Shown piece by piece: positions 1 to 9,141 of a DNA stretch of 36,728 bases. Each line of letters opens with the position of its first letter. Position 1 is the first letter of the stretch. The stretch covers positions 1 through 36,728 of the forward strand of contig JAKSYS010000631.1 in NCBI GenBank assembly GCA_022925895.1, read 5' to 3'. Origin of the DNA: Fragilaria crotonensis (Eukaryota; Bacillariophyta; Fragilariophyceae; Fragilariales; Fragilariaceae). A program made the translations under genes and the position numbers. The notes under the pieces are model-generated. The model did not search any database, was not told the DNA's origin, and worked only from the letters and a program-made list of their open reading frames with translations.

Positions 1-81
1 ACTACTAGCTAGTACTACCTTGTTGTAGCGCCCACAGCCTACTACGGTAGCAGGGTGCATTTAGTGAAAGCGCTTCGTATT

Positions 82-187
82 CACACTGCACACTGGACAC
101 TGGACACTGCACACTGCACACTGCACACTGCACACTGCACACTGCACACTGCACACTGCACACTGCACACTGCACACTGCACTGCAC
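82..187. repeat. Heptamer tandem repeat (CTGCACA)n
   Basis: About 15 tandem copies of a 7-bp unit, CTGCACA, run through this stretch. The first few are variant (CTGGACA) and the rest are nearly perfect. The unit is not the telomere type (TTAGGG-like). Both strands stay open through the array only because a 7-bp unit cycles through the frames without making a stop, so the Cys-rich and His/Thr-rich readings are not taken as genes. It is a minisatellite in the spacer about 240 bp upstream of the DUF4239 gene. Confidence 0.95.
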
Positions 188-428
188 CGCATTATTTGGA
201 ATACGGTATGCATAGCTGGTTTCCTACCGGTAGTCCTCATCGTGTTCCATTTGCGTCACAAACGATTGCTCGAGAAATCCAATTGCCAATTGATCATCAT
301 TCATGGTACATGATATCCGATTCATAGTCATCGTTCGTCGACATCCCAATAGCGCAACTCATATCGCTTCCAATAAACGTCGCCGACATCCTTGATCCTT
401 AGTCGCTGACAACCCTTCTTCACGTTTC

Positions 429-1604
429 ATGAAAGTGAACATGATGCCAAGATTAAGTGTGGCAACATCCTTGCTTGCTGCAGTGAACTTGCATCAGTTA
501 TGTTACGGCTTCCAAAGTCTACCAATCGTTGTATCCAAGCCGAACACGCGGGTCGGAACAAGAACGATTCGGAGTACTGCACTTCATGCCGAAAAGCGTG
601 TCGATCTGTTTGACAAGTTCTCATACTCAACAACGTTCGAAACTCTGGTGGAGAAATTAGTTCCAGGAAACTACAGGACGGACAATCAGGATATGAAGAA
701 ATATTTGCAGTTGGTAACACTCCTCCGAGTTGGCGTGCCATCGGCAGTCATGTCAACGATCGCCTACCTAATCTACCCGAGCATTTCCATGATCATCTTT
801 GGTTGGATCAACGATATGGATGCTACATCCGTGGTGGCCAATGATTATTCGCAATACATTCAGAACATTCTCACCACGAGCGGTTTGATGTTCTCAATTA
901 CCGTCGGATACACCTACTACTTTCTATACCAACAACAAGAAGCCATCTATCTGTCCCTATTCGACGAAGTCACCGAGGCCAAATGTTTGTTGGAACAGGT
1001 TGCCCTCGTCTCACAGGGACGTTCGGAAATGTACCACACCATTCTCGATCACATTGATCGGTACATTCAGAATGATTTGACTCAATTCTTCGTCGAACCA
1101 TCAGTCTTACTCAGTCAACGTCCGATTGATGATCCATTGGAACAAATCATGTATTTGACAAGTGTCGGTGAACCCAGTGTCGTGTACCAGACCGTCCGCA
1201 CCCTCCGCCAAGCGCGTGCCTCTCGACTCGGTGCCCTCCAACGGAAACTGCCACCCATTCACTTTGCACTCGTCTACGCATTGGCATTGAACATTCTAGT
1301 AGTCTTCCCATTGTTGGGTGCCGGATCTCAAAGCATTGGGGGGATGGAAATTTTGCACGTTCAGGCCATTTACATGGCAATCATTGTGTTTGGGATCGGT
1401 ATTGTACTTGGTGTACTGAATGAATTGAACCACCCAACAAGAGTTGGAGCATACAATGTGGTGTCGGTGCTGACAGTCATGGTGAAAGGGCTGGTGGAGG
1501 AGATCAGCGACCGTCAGGCAGGTGAGTGTGAGAAGCACATGGTCATGATGGATTCACCAAGTGACGACACATTGATGTACAGCGATGGACAAAGATCTAC
1601 GTAG
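429..1604 (+). CDS. Plastid-targeted DUF4239 (bestrophin-like) membrane protein
   Basis: Intact single-exon gene of 391 residues starting at ATG 429. Residues 1-28 form a signal peptide ending near CYGFQS, an ASAFAP-like site with Phe at the cleavage position, followed by a Ser/Thr/Arg-rich transit segment; import into the plastid is inferred from this. Two hydrophobic segments lie near residues 100-125 and 150-170. They are followed by an amphipathic region with the acidic EVTEAKCLLEQ motif, then two more membrane spans near 275-300 and 315-335. The second pair ends in ELNHPTRVGAYNV, which matches the family's typical LDRPF-G-Y-V ending. This order fits the DUF4239 family, a bestrophin-like group found in cyanobacteria and plastids. 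The function is unknown; an anion channel or transport role is only suggested by the family name. The tail after about residue 360 is polar and probably stromal or lumenal. Confidence 0.72.
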   Translation: MKVNMMPRLSVATSLLAAVNLHQLCYGFQSLPIVVSKPNTRVGTRTIRSTALHAEKRVDLFDKFSYSTTFETLVEKLVPGNYRTDNQDMKKYLQLVTLLRVGVPSAVMSTIAYLIYPSISMIIFGWINDMDATSVVANDYSQYIQNILTTSGLMFSITVGYTYYFLYQQQEAIYLSLFDEVTEAKCLLEQVALVSQGRSEMYHTILDHIDRYIQNDLTQFFVEPSVLLSQRPIDDPLEQIMYLTSVGEPSVVYQTVRTLRQARASRLGALQRKLPPIHFALVYALALNILVVFPLLGAGSQSIGGMEILHVQAIYMAIIVFGIGIVLGVLNELNHPTRVGAYNVVSVLTVMVKGLVEEISDRQAGECEKHMVMMDSPSDDTLMYSDGQRST

Positions 1605-2339
1605 TTGGATGATAGATCTGTGAGCAGTCACGACTGCTTCCGTCATTGTTACTACTATGGGACCGCTAAGCAGATGCGACAATGTCGATGCAACGTGGGT
1701 TGGTCGTTGGTGCGACGTGATACGTGATGTTTCTCTATGTCCCCATCTATGCTCCGGTGTTTCGGATGTTTCAGAAATGACTTGAGCATCCCCTAAGGTA
1801 GAATCGCTCTCATCACAGAAGGTCGTTCGCAAAATCGTGAATAGTCATCGTTTTGACTTGACACATTCAATATAAGGAGTTCAGCCTTTTGCCACTTCTT
1901 GCACCCCGTGCTCCTCAACAACCGAAGTGGATTTCCCTTGCATTCTATCTCTCCACTTCGGGCGTGTTTGTAGTGTATCATGGGAAGGGCTGATCAATCC
2001 ACCTTTGTGAAGTAGCGGATTTCGCGGCAAAAGCACGGTACTATGATACAGTACAAACACGAAGGCAACCAGGATTTCCTTTCCACGCAAGAGTTTGCTT
2101 TCTGACAAATTTTCCACACAGTACGTCACCTTCAAGTAAATCCCCTACTACGGTACCTATATGTACGGTAGAACCCAGATCGTCAAAAAGGACCGGAATT
2201 TGGGGGATTGATTTCTTCCTCCTTCCTGCTAAAACCTTGGACGTTGATCGTTGAACTCTCCATTGTTCCGCTTTCCATTCTGGTCAGACATATCACATAT
2301 CATACTGAGTACCCTCTCCCATTGAGGTCACCTGGTACA

Positions 2340-3070
2340 ATGCTGTTAGAAAATAGAGGTCTCACCGTTCGGCTCCTGCTCCGATCATTTCTCATCTTCG
2401 TCGTCACAATACCTCCGTCAGGTCTTGTTACTGCCTATCCCAACTGGATGAAATGCTACATCCCATTAGAAAACACTGAACGCGTCATGGGCGCCGACAT
2501 TATTGCGTTCGACGACACTCGTTACCGGCTCCACGTCGAAATCAAGGGTCCCGAGGATCTCACATGGTCACATTACAGCAATTTTGAATATACTGGTCCG
2601 ACAACCGTGAAGGCACGTTTAAAAGTTCCGGAAGCAATGCAAGAGTACAACATTATGTTCCTGATGGAATCGACACAAGGAGCGACCTTGGATCCTCCCA
2701 TGTGCAACGGTGTTCGATCCTTTGCTCGGGCATGGAATTCCGAAATTACAGTCAAGATTGATGGCACTCAGGATCGTATCGAATTGTGGGCGGGATGGGC
2801 GCGAGCTTTCGAACCGGTCAAATTGACGAAGCGGATTGTGTTGCGGAAGAAAGGAACTGCTACAGGCGACATTGACTTGGTTGACGAGGATGGTGACGAG
2901 GACGACGAAGATTATTACGACGATGGATATGATGAAGAAATCGAAGATGATGTTGATGATGAGGAGTATGACGAGGACGAGGATGAGGATGACGAAGTTC
3001 ACATGAGGACGATTTTGAGGACGAAGATGACGAGGAAGACGAAGACGAAGATACCGACAATGAGCTCTAA
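2340..3070 (+). CDS. Secreted/ER-type protein with acidic tail, frameshifted near 3004
   Basis: The only ATG in the open frame is at 2340. It begins a protein whose first ~30 residues (LLLRSFLIFVV, then a VTAYP cleavage site) form a clear signal peptide. The globular part (about residues 33-175; two Cys, several Trp) is not recognised. A run of Asp/Glu codons follows. Near 3004 the frame turns basic (RTKMTRKTKTK), which is exactly the out-of-frame reading of GAC/GAG codons. One base further along, the acidic reading continues without a break and ends at TAA 3070 with the C-terminus DTDNEL. Read as sequenced, the frame instead runs on to 3122. Restoring one missing base gives about 243 residues with a KDEL/HDEL-like ending, so I infer an ER-lumen protein with a low-affinity calcium-binding type tail. 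The base is more likely missing from the assembly than lost from the gene. Confidence 0.55.
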
Positions 3071-3259
3071 ATGGCGTTTCATCGTATGCGTGAGTAGAAT
3101 ATGTAGCCCTACGATGCTCTAGAAATTTGTTCTGGAAAGGCTCTCCGCGATGATGATATCCGAAGAACGCATCTGAGTTGAAGGCAGCACAGTTGAACTT
3201 ACATTTTCCTAACGTCTCACTGGACGCCAAGAGTCGTCGTTGCAACGCAGTGATCCAAC

Positions 3260-4045
3260 ACATTTAATTCCCTCGTTCATTCACCGTAGCAGCTCTGAAG
3301 TCCGCAAATCCAGTTGTCTTTGGATCAAAACTACCCATTGACCAGGCCGGCTTTACGCCTTTCCCCACCTACCGGCCCAGAACACTTGGTCCCGTCTTGT
3401 GGAGAGGTGATAGGACCAATCACTCCACCGACCTTGAATTCTCTGGAAGTGAGTACCTCAAGCGACGCAATTGATGGCATTGTCAGGTGTACGATTTCTG
3501 AAGAGTCGTTCGGATATCGATCGAACATACGACCGAGAGATTCCGTAAACACCGACTGTCCAAAGGAATCTCCGAGCTCCATCAGCCCACCAGTTGCCTC
3601 GACAAGTTCACGCAATTCAACCAAATCTACGTAAGCATGATATGCCGTTGTTGCTGGTAATGGTGCGCCCTTCTTTTGCTTCCTCACATTGGGTTCATTT
3701 TCGGTTGCGCCAACTTGGCATAGAACTCACAGGCTGGCTAGTGGAGCATCTCAACGTGCTTTTCCAAATCCTGGTGCGATCGAATATCTTCTTTCTTGTT
3801 GCGAGACACGACGGCTCCGGGTCCACTGGTGCAGGGACCTTCTCTGAACAGCGTGGTCTGAGCACCGCGACGAGGAATGGCCAGGAGCAAGAATCATATG
3901 GCAACGCTGAGCGCACTGCCTATGGCGCGGGCAACGCGCATATCATTTTGGACGGGCCGTGGATCCCTGCTCAATTCCTCCAAGGTAGTTTCAAGGTTGA
4001 AACTCGCTTCGGAAACCGAGGCCCCATATCTGGTGTACACGGGAG
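3260..4045 (-). pseudogene. Degraded fragment of a COPII coat Sec23 gene
   Basis: Read on the minus strand from about 4045 downward, the translation shows the central part of Sec23 in order: SFNLETTLEELSRDPRPV, then GSALSVA, PRRGAQTTLF-EGPCTSGPGAVVS, DIRSHQDLEKH and FYAKLAQ. After a frame change come EATGGLMELGDSFGQSVF, TSREFKVGGVIGPITS and, after another frame change, WSMGSFDPKTTGF. Sec23 is the GTPase-activating subunit of the COPII vesicle coat. This copy has in-frame TGA and TAG stops in the first block, at least two frame changes, missing segments, and neither an N-terminal zinc finger nor a C-terminal gelsolin part. It is therefore a pseudogene fragment, covering roughly the trunk/beta-barrel section (around residues 240-400 of a typical Sec23). 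A functional Sec23 must lie elsewhere. Confidence 0.8.
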
Positions 4046-4101
4046 CTCATCGACGTCGTAATTTGTGGAATGAGCTCTGCAGGGTCCTCTTTTCCGCGTA
4101 A

Positions 4102-4846
4102 TGCGGTGGAACACCCACAAATACCATTAGGGATTGTGAACCGCTCGGCAACTAGACAGCGCGCGGGGTCTTACGGGAGGGCCAGTGGCTTCGAAACGAC
4201 TGCTGGGCCAGCAATGAACGGCCATGCGTACACCTGAAATGCTTCTGACGCTGCAACATTCCAAACGCCTTCTTGCATCGTGAACGACGGGAAAAAAGGG
4301 TGGAAAAGTAGTGACGATGACCCTATGGGGTTACGATGCTTAAAATGGGACGCATGTACGTGTAACGTCAGTTGTGACTACAGTTGCAACAACAATGCGT
4401 TGCACTCGCTCCCCTGATGCCTGCTGTCAGCAGCCCACGAAGGTATGGTGGTACTTGACCCAGGTACTTGAATCTGGTAGACCACCGGAGGGTGGGTGTT
4501 GTAGGAAATGACCTGATACGCACGATACCAAACGTCCGGTTGAAGAATAAGTCACGGCAGCTGCGAGGAAATAACGAGTAATAACAAAGTGGCATGGACC
4601 GATGTAGGCATATTATTAGTAGGCCTACGTTTCGCAAGAGTTGTGAAAAAGGTGCGATGGTTTCGAGGTTAGTTTTTCGAATCAATCCTGCTAGCTGAAC
4701 GAAGGTTTATTTTGAACTTATCCTTCGTTATAGCCTTCCCCATCGTTAATAATTGTGTCCCCGTCACAAAGGACACGATAGTTAGATGCGTCGTATACAT
4801 ATACTACCGTCGTACTGGCACAGTAGATTATCGCAACATTAAAGTC
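4102..4846. other. Spacer, no gene seen
   Basis: This 0.75-kb stretch lies between the Sec23 remnant and the ADAT3-like gene. A 105-codon minus-strand frame exists but looks like chance: no recognisable motif and a Cys/His/Arg-rich composition. The last 150 bp probably hold the promoter and leader of the ADAT3-like gene; I see no clear TATA box. Confidence 0.5.
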
Positions 4847-6250
4847 ATGAGGTCTACTGTACTAGCTAGTGTAGAGAAAAACTTGCCTGTGGGACGCACA
4901 GACGGATGCTACATGTCGTCAATACTTGGTGGCGATTGGCAATATTCAAATTTGTTGCTTTCAGATTGCCACCATCACTCACTGTTGCCTCCAGGGGAAG
5001 CACTGCTCGCATCGATAATATTACCTTCTATGGACCACTGCAGTGATAATAGTCAGTGTTGTAATGAACATGGTATGGCATCGGATGGAAGCCCTCTGTT
5101 CATTGAGATTCGACCACCATGCAATGCTCCACCACGAGGACCAGATCGTATTGAGGTCTTGATTTGTTCGGTGGATCCACAGAATTGTGGCCCATTGCTC
5201 AAAGATCTATCCAGGATTGTCCCAAAAGATGAAACAATCTCACATTTAAAGCGGGTGAAACGATTGAATTGGCCACAACAACAATGCAAACAAGAACAAC
5301 CGTCGGATCTTGTTGATTCGACTGATACATCTACAGTCACTACCAGCACAATTATTGTGAGTGACAGCAGCTCGTCACAGTCACCTCCCACAAAAAAGGC
5401 CAAACTCAATCTGCAAGTTCTCCTGGGGAGGAGGAAAGCAAGCGGTAGCAGTACTAGTTATTGTTGTGACGATGAGGCAATCAATTCGTTGGTCCAAACA
5501 TACAACCTGGAACTACAAACCGCACTTGTACCAGGAAGATCTGCTGAATCGACAAGAGAATTGCAGGAGTTTAATGCCATTTGGCCCACAATTTACTTTC
5601 AGAAGAATACCGAGGAACACAAGGAGCAACAAGAACACAACAATCAATTATTGTCCGAAGCCACTGTACGACTAATGATTCGAGGAATGGAACTCGCAAT
5701 CGAGGATGGTGGTGCTACTGTTGGTGTGGTAGGAGGGGATGGGGCCGTCATTATGGATCCAGTCTCGGGACGGGTCGTATCAACGTCACTTGATGAGCGA
5801 ACCTTGTTGTTGTCGTCATCAGTGTCATTTTTGAAACAGCGGGAAAAACAAGATCACTATCATGATCAACCACGCGTGACGTCGACGAACACGAATCCAT
5901 TGAACACGTCAGTCTTGTTGGCGCTGCAAGGTGTGAGTCGTCTCGAACGAATGGCGGCGTTGGGGTTTGGCATGGAAAGTGAAGAATTCAAGCGAGGGCA
6001 ATATCTTTGCACTGGATACGATATCTACTTGACAAAGGAGCCTAGCGTCTTCGAAGCCATGGCCTTGGTGCACTCGAGAATACGACAAGTTGTGTTTGGG
6101 GTGCCCAACACTCAAGATGGTGGCCTTGGTGGTACAGGCGATTCTTCAGCTGTGAATCTTCTACCAGCTACAAATCACCGGTATCGAGTTTTCATGTGTG
6201 CACCTGGGTCTGTTCTCAGCACTTTGTGCAAAGCACCAACGGATTTATAA
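4847..6250 (+). CDS. ADAT3/Tad3-like tRNA adenosine deaminase subunit lacking zinc ligands
   Basis: The first in-frame ATG is 4847, giving 467 residues in one exon. The N-terminal part carries a Tad3-like segment (RIEVLICSVDPQNCGPLLKDL and HLKRVKR). The C-terminal deaminase fold is easily recognised by AVIMDPVSGRVV, NPLNTSVL, YLCTGYDIYLTKEP, AMALVHSRIRQVVFGVPN and LNHR-type NHRYRVF. ADAT3 is the non-catalytic partner of ADAT2; together they convert adenosine 34 of tRNA anticodons to inosine. In known ADAT3 proteins the His of NPL-HAVM and the two Cys of PCxMC bind structural zinc. Here these three positions are Thr354, Ser400 and Glu403 (TSVL and PSVFE), so all zinc ligands are gone while the flanking motif is intact. 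A low-complexity Ser/Thr insert lies near residues 155-195. Either this is a divergent duplicate or the diatom subunit folds without zinc. Family assignment is firm; activity is unknown. Confidence 0.82.
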   Translation: MRSTVLASVEKNLPVGRTDGCYMSSILGGDWQYSNLLLSDCHHHSLLPPGEALLASIILPSMDHCSDNSQCCNEHGMASDGSPLFIEIRPPCNAPPRGPDRIEVLICSVDPQNCGPLLKDLSRIVPKDETISHLKRVKRLNWPQQQCKQEQPSDLVDSTDTSTVTTSTIIVSDSSSSQSPPTKKAKLNLQVLLGRRKASGSSTSYCCDDEAINSLVQTYNLELQTALVPGRSAESTRELQEFNAIWPTIYFQKNTEEHKEQQEHNNQLLSEATVRLMIRGMELAIEDGGATVGVVGGDGAVIMDPVSGRVVSTSLDERTLLLSSSVSFLKQREKQDHYHDQPRVTSTNTNPLNTSVLLALQGVSRLERMAALGFGMESEEFKRGQYLCTGYDIYLTKEPSVFEAMALVHSRIRQVVFGVPNTQDGGLGGTGDSSAVNLLPATNHRYRVFMCAPGSVLSTLCKAPTDL

Positions 6251-6278
6251 GAATACCTTTATAGCATAAACGCTAGAA

Positions 6279-6844
6279 TTACAGAGTCCACCAGTTGGTG
6301 CCTTTCTTTTCAGGCTCTGGAGCCTTGGCAGGAGGCTTCTTCTTGAAAATGCCGTCCAAAGGCGATTTCTTGGCCTTGAGATCAGAGTTATCAGGCTTAC
6401 CGCCAGGGCGCTGCATGTAGGGCATGTCCTTGGGGTCCTTGACGGATTTTGGGTCTACTGGAAAGAGGTTTTTGCCTCCGGACTTTTGCCATTCCGCAAA
6501 TGTCCGCGACTGAAAGGTTGTGATCCCTGTCTTCCCAAGGTTCTTGCCTTGAAGCTTCTTCTTTTCGGCATCCTTGACCTTCTGCCATTGTTCCTTGGAC
6601 ATGCCGCTGAGAAAAGTGACGAGCAGCGTTAGTGCCAGACGGCATCAGAGCGATTATTGGATGTGCGATACAAGGGCGACGATGACTTTTTCAATACTCA
6701 CTTTGGAATGTACTCCATGCTGATGGAACCAGAGTTCATGACGGAAGTGCTAAGCTTTGACCCCGCAAACGACCCTCCGAAGCCTTCAACCTGATGGTTG
6801 ACGGCAACAAGAACTACAGCAAGAGTTGTGATGAAGGATTTCAT
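6279..6844 (-). CDS. Small plastid-targeted protein with PYMQR motif, two exons
   Basis: Exon 1 is 6844-6702 (ATG at 6844) and exon 2 is 6606-6279. The intron 6701-6607 (95 bp) has a GTGAGT donor and TTTTCTCAG acceptor, and splicing gives exactly 156 codons plus stop. The first ~17 residues are a signal peptide (FITTLAVVLVAV) ending at VEGFGG, the Phe-containing motif for diatom plastid import. The mature part starts with EYIPNGMSKEQWQ and contains TTFQSRTFAEWQ, DPKDMPYMQRPGG and DNSDL, then a Lys/Pro-rich tail ending in NWWTL. Similar FQSR-xx-F and PYMQR-G motifs recur, from memory, in small diatom plastid proteins of unknown function; I cannot tie it to a named photosystem subunit. The stop is 29 bp from the convergent ADAT3-like stop. 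A transposon begins only 150 bp upstream of the start codon. Confidence 0.8.
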
Positions 6845-6994
6845 TTTTTCGTTCAAGTCAAACCAAAATGTGCCGGGAGTGATACAATTCTTTTCAGACG
6901 AGCCAATGAAGAGGTCAAGCAGTTTCATATCATAGCGCCATCAGCGACAGCGGATGTGGCACCTGCGTCACCGGACGGCCAATATTGAGAACTA

Positions 6995-7042
6995 TGGCTG
7001 GTTTCACCCTCGACCCTCGCGAGGTAGATCATGGTACTTGTT
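6995..7042. repeat. Left terminal inverted repeat of the transposon
   Basis: Perfect for the outer 14 bp and about 75% identical to the right copy for the inner AGGTAG..CAT.GTAC part. It is immediately preceded by the TA target duplication at 6993-6994. Confidence 0.88.
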
Positions 7043-7176
7043 GTACAGCAATCCAATAAAATCTATATTAAATTTTTCGTTGACATCATCCGCATTTTGT
7101 GCTTCGCAGATCTTTCTCAGCACATATCACAAAATCTGAGTAGGAGCATACTAAAAGTGCTGTTACAATCCGCTGC

Positions 7177-9141
7177 TCATGATGCCATCCTTTCCTCTCT
7201 CAATTCGGCCTTCACAAATCCTTGGTCGAAGTCAAGTGCACACCGGTGTGTCTTGAATTGCTTCATCAGCCTCTCAATCTCTTTGTATAAGAGCTGCTGT
7301 TTGTGGGATATGTGAATGGAAGGAACATGTCTTTCATCAGCAGCATTCGGATCCTCCTCCTCTCGGTGCGAAAGGAGGTAGTAAGTACATATGTAAGCTC
7401 GCGCCCTTGCTGCAAACTTACTAACTCTTTCTTTGGTCAAGACCGTTTCAGGACAAATACATTTCTTGACAAGCTTAATGAAATTGGCTCGTCCTTTCTT
7501 TTCACGAAGTGGTGTAGCTCGCATTTTTGCCTTGGCATGGGCCCAGTTGTATTCGATTCCCTCTCCGGCGAACTCGCAGTGGAACTTCGGAGTAAAGATC
7601 ACCTTCGATCCAAGTTGGCTTCCTAAATGCTGCAAAGCAGTCTCCTCCTCTTGAAAGTCTGTGCAACTGCCCATTAAGTATCGAAGGGATGAAGGTTCGT
7701 CCATCCTGCCGGTATGGTCTGTTTTGCCTTTAAGCGAATAGAATGAAGTGTTGAATGACTTGCCCGACTTGTCCAATTTTGAGCACTTGCTAGGGTCGAT
7801 CCATCCTCGTTCCCATAGAATTTGGAGAAGCCCCTTTGATTTTCCTTGCCATCCTTCGACGGTATGAACCTTCCGTTGTTGAAGAGCGATACCGTGTTGA
7901 ACTGCAAATACCTTGAGTTCGTTGACTGGCCGAGCAGAATCGACATCGATACCTGCATCCTTGAGGGCTAGTGCTAGTTGAGCCCTGGTTCTGTTGACCA
8001 TCTTGAAGTTATCGTTGTCAATGATGTCATGCCGCCTTGACTCTCGAATCTCATCTGTTGAAAACCACCATGGACCGACATCGTCTGGCTCAAATACCAT
8101 TGATTGGCAATCGCCAACGTTTAGTATACGATCATAGGGACCAAGGCATCCATCAACGATAGTGGAACTCCGCATTTTGGACTGCACTCCACCGAAGCTG
8201 CGAGACATGTCGTTTGCATCAAGTGCACCTTCTTTCTTACGTGCATGTCCTTGACTATGGTCGAAAAGAAAAACCAAGTCAATATCGGGATTTAAGACCT
8301 TCAAGCAATCGACAGTGTCTTCAAATTGCAGTGCCATATGGAAACTGTTCCAATAGCCACCTTTGGATGCACCGATCAGTAAGCCTCTTACAAATGGCGA
8401 CTCAGTTAATGGCGGCTTTTCCACTGTTTTTAAGATTTCGAGTGCTGCAGCCTTGTCAAAGTACTGCTTGCCATGTCGATAGGCATTGACCAACTGTAGC
8501 TGTTCTTCTGTCACTGGAAGACCAAATCCAGAATCCCTCGACACAAATGCTGAGATCATATATCCTTCGCCATTTGATTTTGGAAAGAGACCTCGCTCCT
8601 TGTTTGGTCCCACCCAGCTCTTGGGCAGGAAGAGAAATTGCGAGAACACACTCTCGTCTTGACCAAAGATTGCAATCGGCTTCGATTCCGCTGGGGCTCG
8701 TACACTCATCTTTGGCACTACTGTAGCATTGTCACCATCTACTTGTATTCCCTTACTTCTACAATAATCAACATGAAATTCGAAATTCAAAGTACCCGCA
8801 TCATCAAAGTATTGGTATGCAACCTCAGGCCTTAGTTTCGTGTATGCTTCCAATTCGTCTTCTGAGAATTGAACCCATCGCAGACATCGAGGTTCAAGCT
8901 CAGTAAGGTACACCTTACAGAATTGTTCACAAGCTGCAACGACATCACTTCGTTCGTGACCGTCAACGTAGTAACCTTTTCGTTGCACATCATACGTGAA
9001 TCCCAGATGGTGCAACCATCGCCAGCAGGTCGGAATGCTTAGAGTGGTGATGCCATGTTCTCTAAGAAACATTTCCTTTGTTAGACAATCTCTATCGCCG
9101 CTCCACGATTTACTTAAAATCATGTCATCCTTCCATTGCAT
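7177..9141 (-). CDS. DDE transposase, IS630/Tc1-mariner-like (second ORF)
   Basis: 654 residues from ATG 9141. A winged-helix-like N-terminal part (residues ~25-70) ends in RKGYYVDGHERSDVV, typical of large eukaryotic DDE elements. The catalytic triad is read as Asp162 (IFGQDESVF), Asp294 (LFDHSQGHA) and Glu530 (HCEFAGEGIEYNWAHAK). The second Asp and the Glu are about 235 residues apart, far more than the ~34 of classic Tc1/mariner. The insert contains EGWQGKSKGLLQILWERGW, a motif I recall from related fungal and algal transposases. The C-terminal block KFAARARAYICTYYLL matches the closing helices of that family. Its ATG overlaps the TGA stop of the preceding ORF by one base, and the N-terminal domain appears to begin at the end of that ORF, so the two may act as one protein. 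Confidence 0.85.
   Translation of the reverse strand: MQWKDDMILSKSWSGDRDCLTKEMFLREHGITTLSIPTCWRWLHHLGFTYDVQRKGYYVDGHERSDVVAACEQFCKVYLTELEPRCLRWVQFSEDELEAYTKLRPEVAYQYFDDAGTLNFEFHVDYCRSKGIQVDGDNATVVPKMSVRAPAESKPIAIFGQDESVFSQFLFLPKSWVGPNKERGLFPKSNGEGYMISAFVSRDSGFGLPVTEEQLQLVNAYRHGKQYFDKAAALEILKTVEKPPLTESPFVRGLLIGASKGGYWNSFHMALQFEDTVDCLKVLNPDIDLVFLFDHSQGHARKKEGALDANDMSRSFGGVQSKMRSSTIVDGCLGPYDRILNVGDCQSMVFEPDDVGPWWFSTDEIRESRRHDIIDNDNFKMVNRTRAQLALALKDAGIDVDSARPVNELKVFAVQHGIALQQRKVHTVEGWQGKSKGLLQILWERGWIDPSKCSKLDKSGKSFNTSFYSLKGKTDHTGRMDEPSSLRYLMGSCTDFQEEETALQHLGSQLGSKVIFTPKFHCEFAGEGIEYNWAHAKAKMRATPLREKKGRANFIKLVKKCICPETVLTKERVSKFAARARAYICTYYLLSHREEEDPNAADERHVPSIHISHKQQLLYKEIERLMKQFKTHRCALDFDQGFVKAELREERMAS

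Noticed and set aside
5..327. Open frames across the heptamer array (Cys-rich on minus, His/Thr-rich on plus)
   Set aside because: Artefact of a 7-bp repeat lacking stops; no start context or homology.
2619..3263. 214-codon minus-strand frame
   Set aside because: Antisense shadow of the acidic tail (GAY/GAR codons read as Ile/Val/Leu) of the ER-type gene.
4368..4685. 105-codon minus-strand frame in the spacer
   Set aside because: No motif, odd composition, no splice partner.
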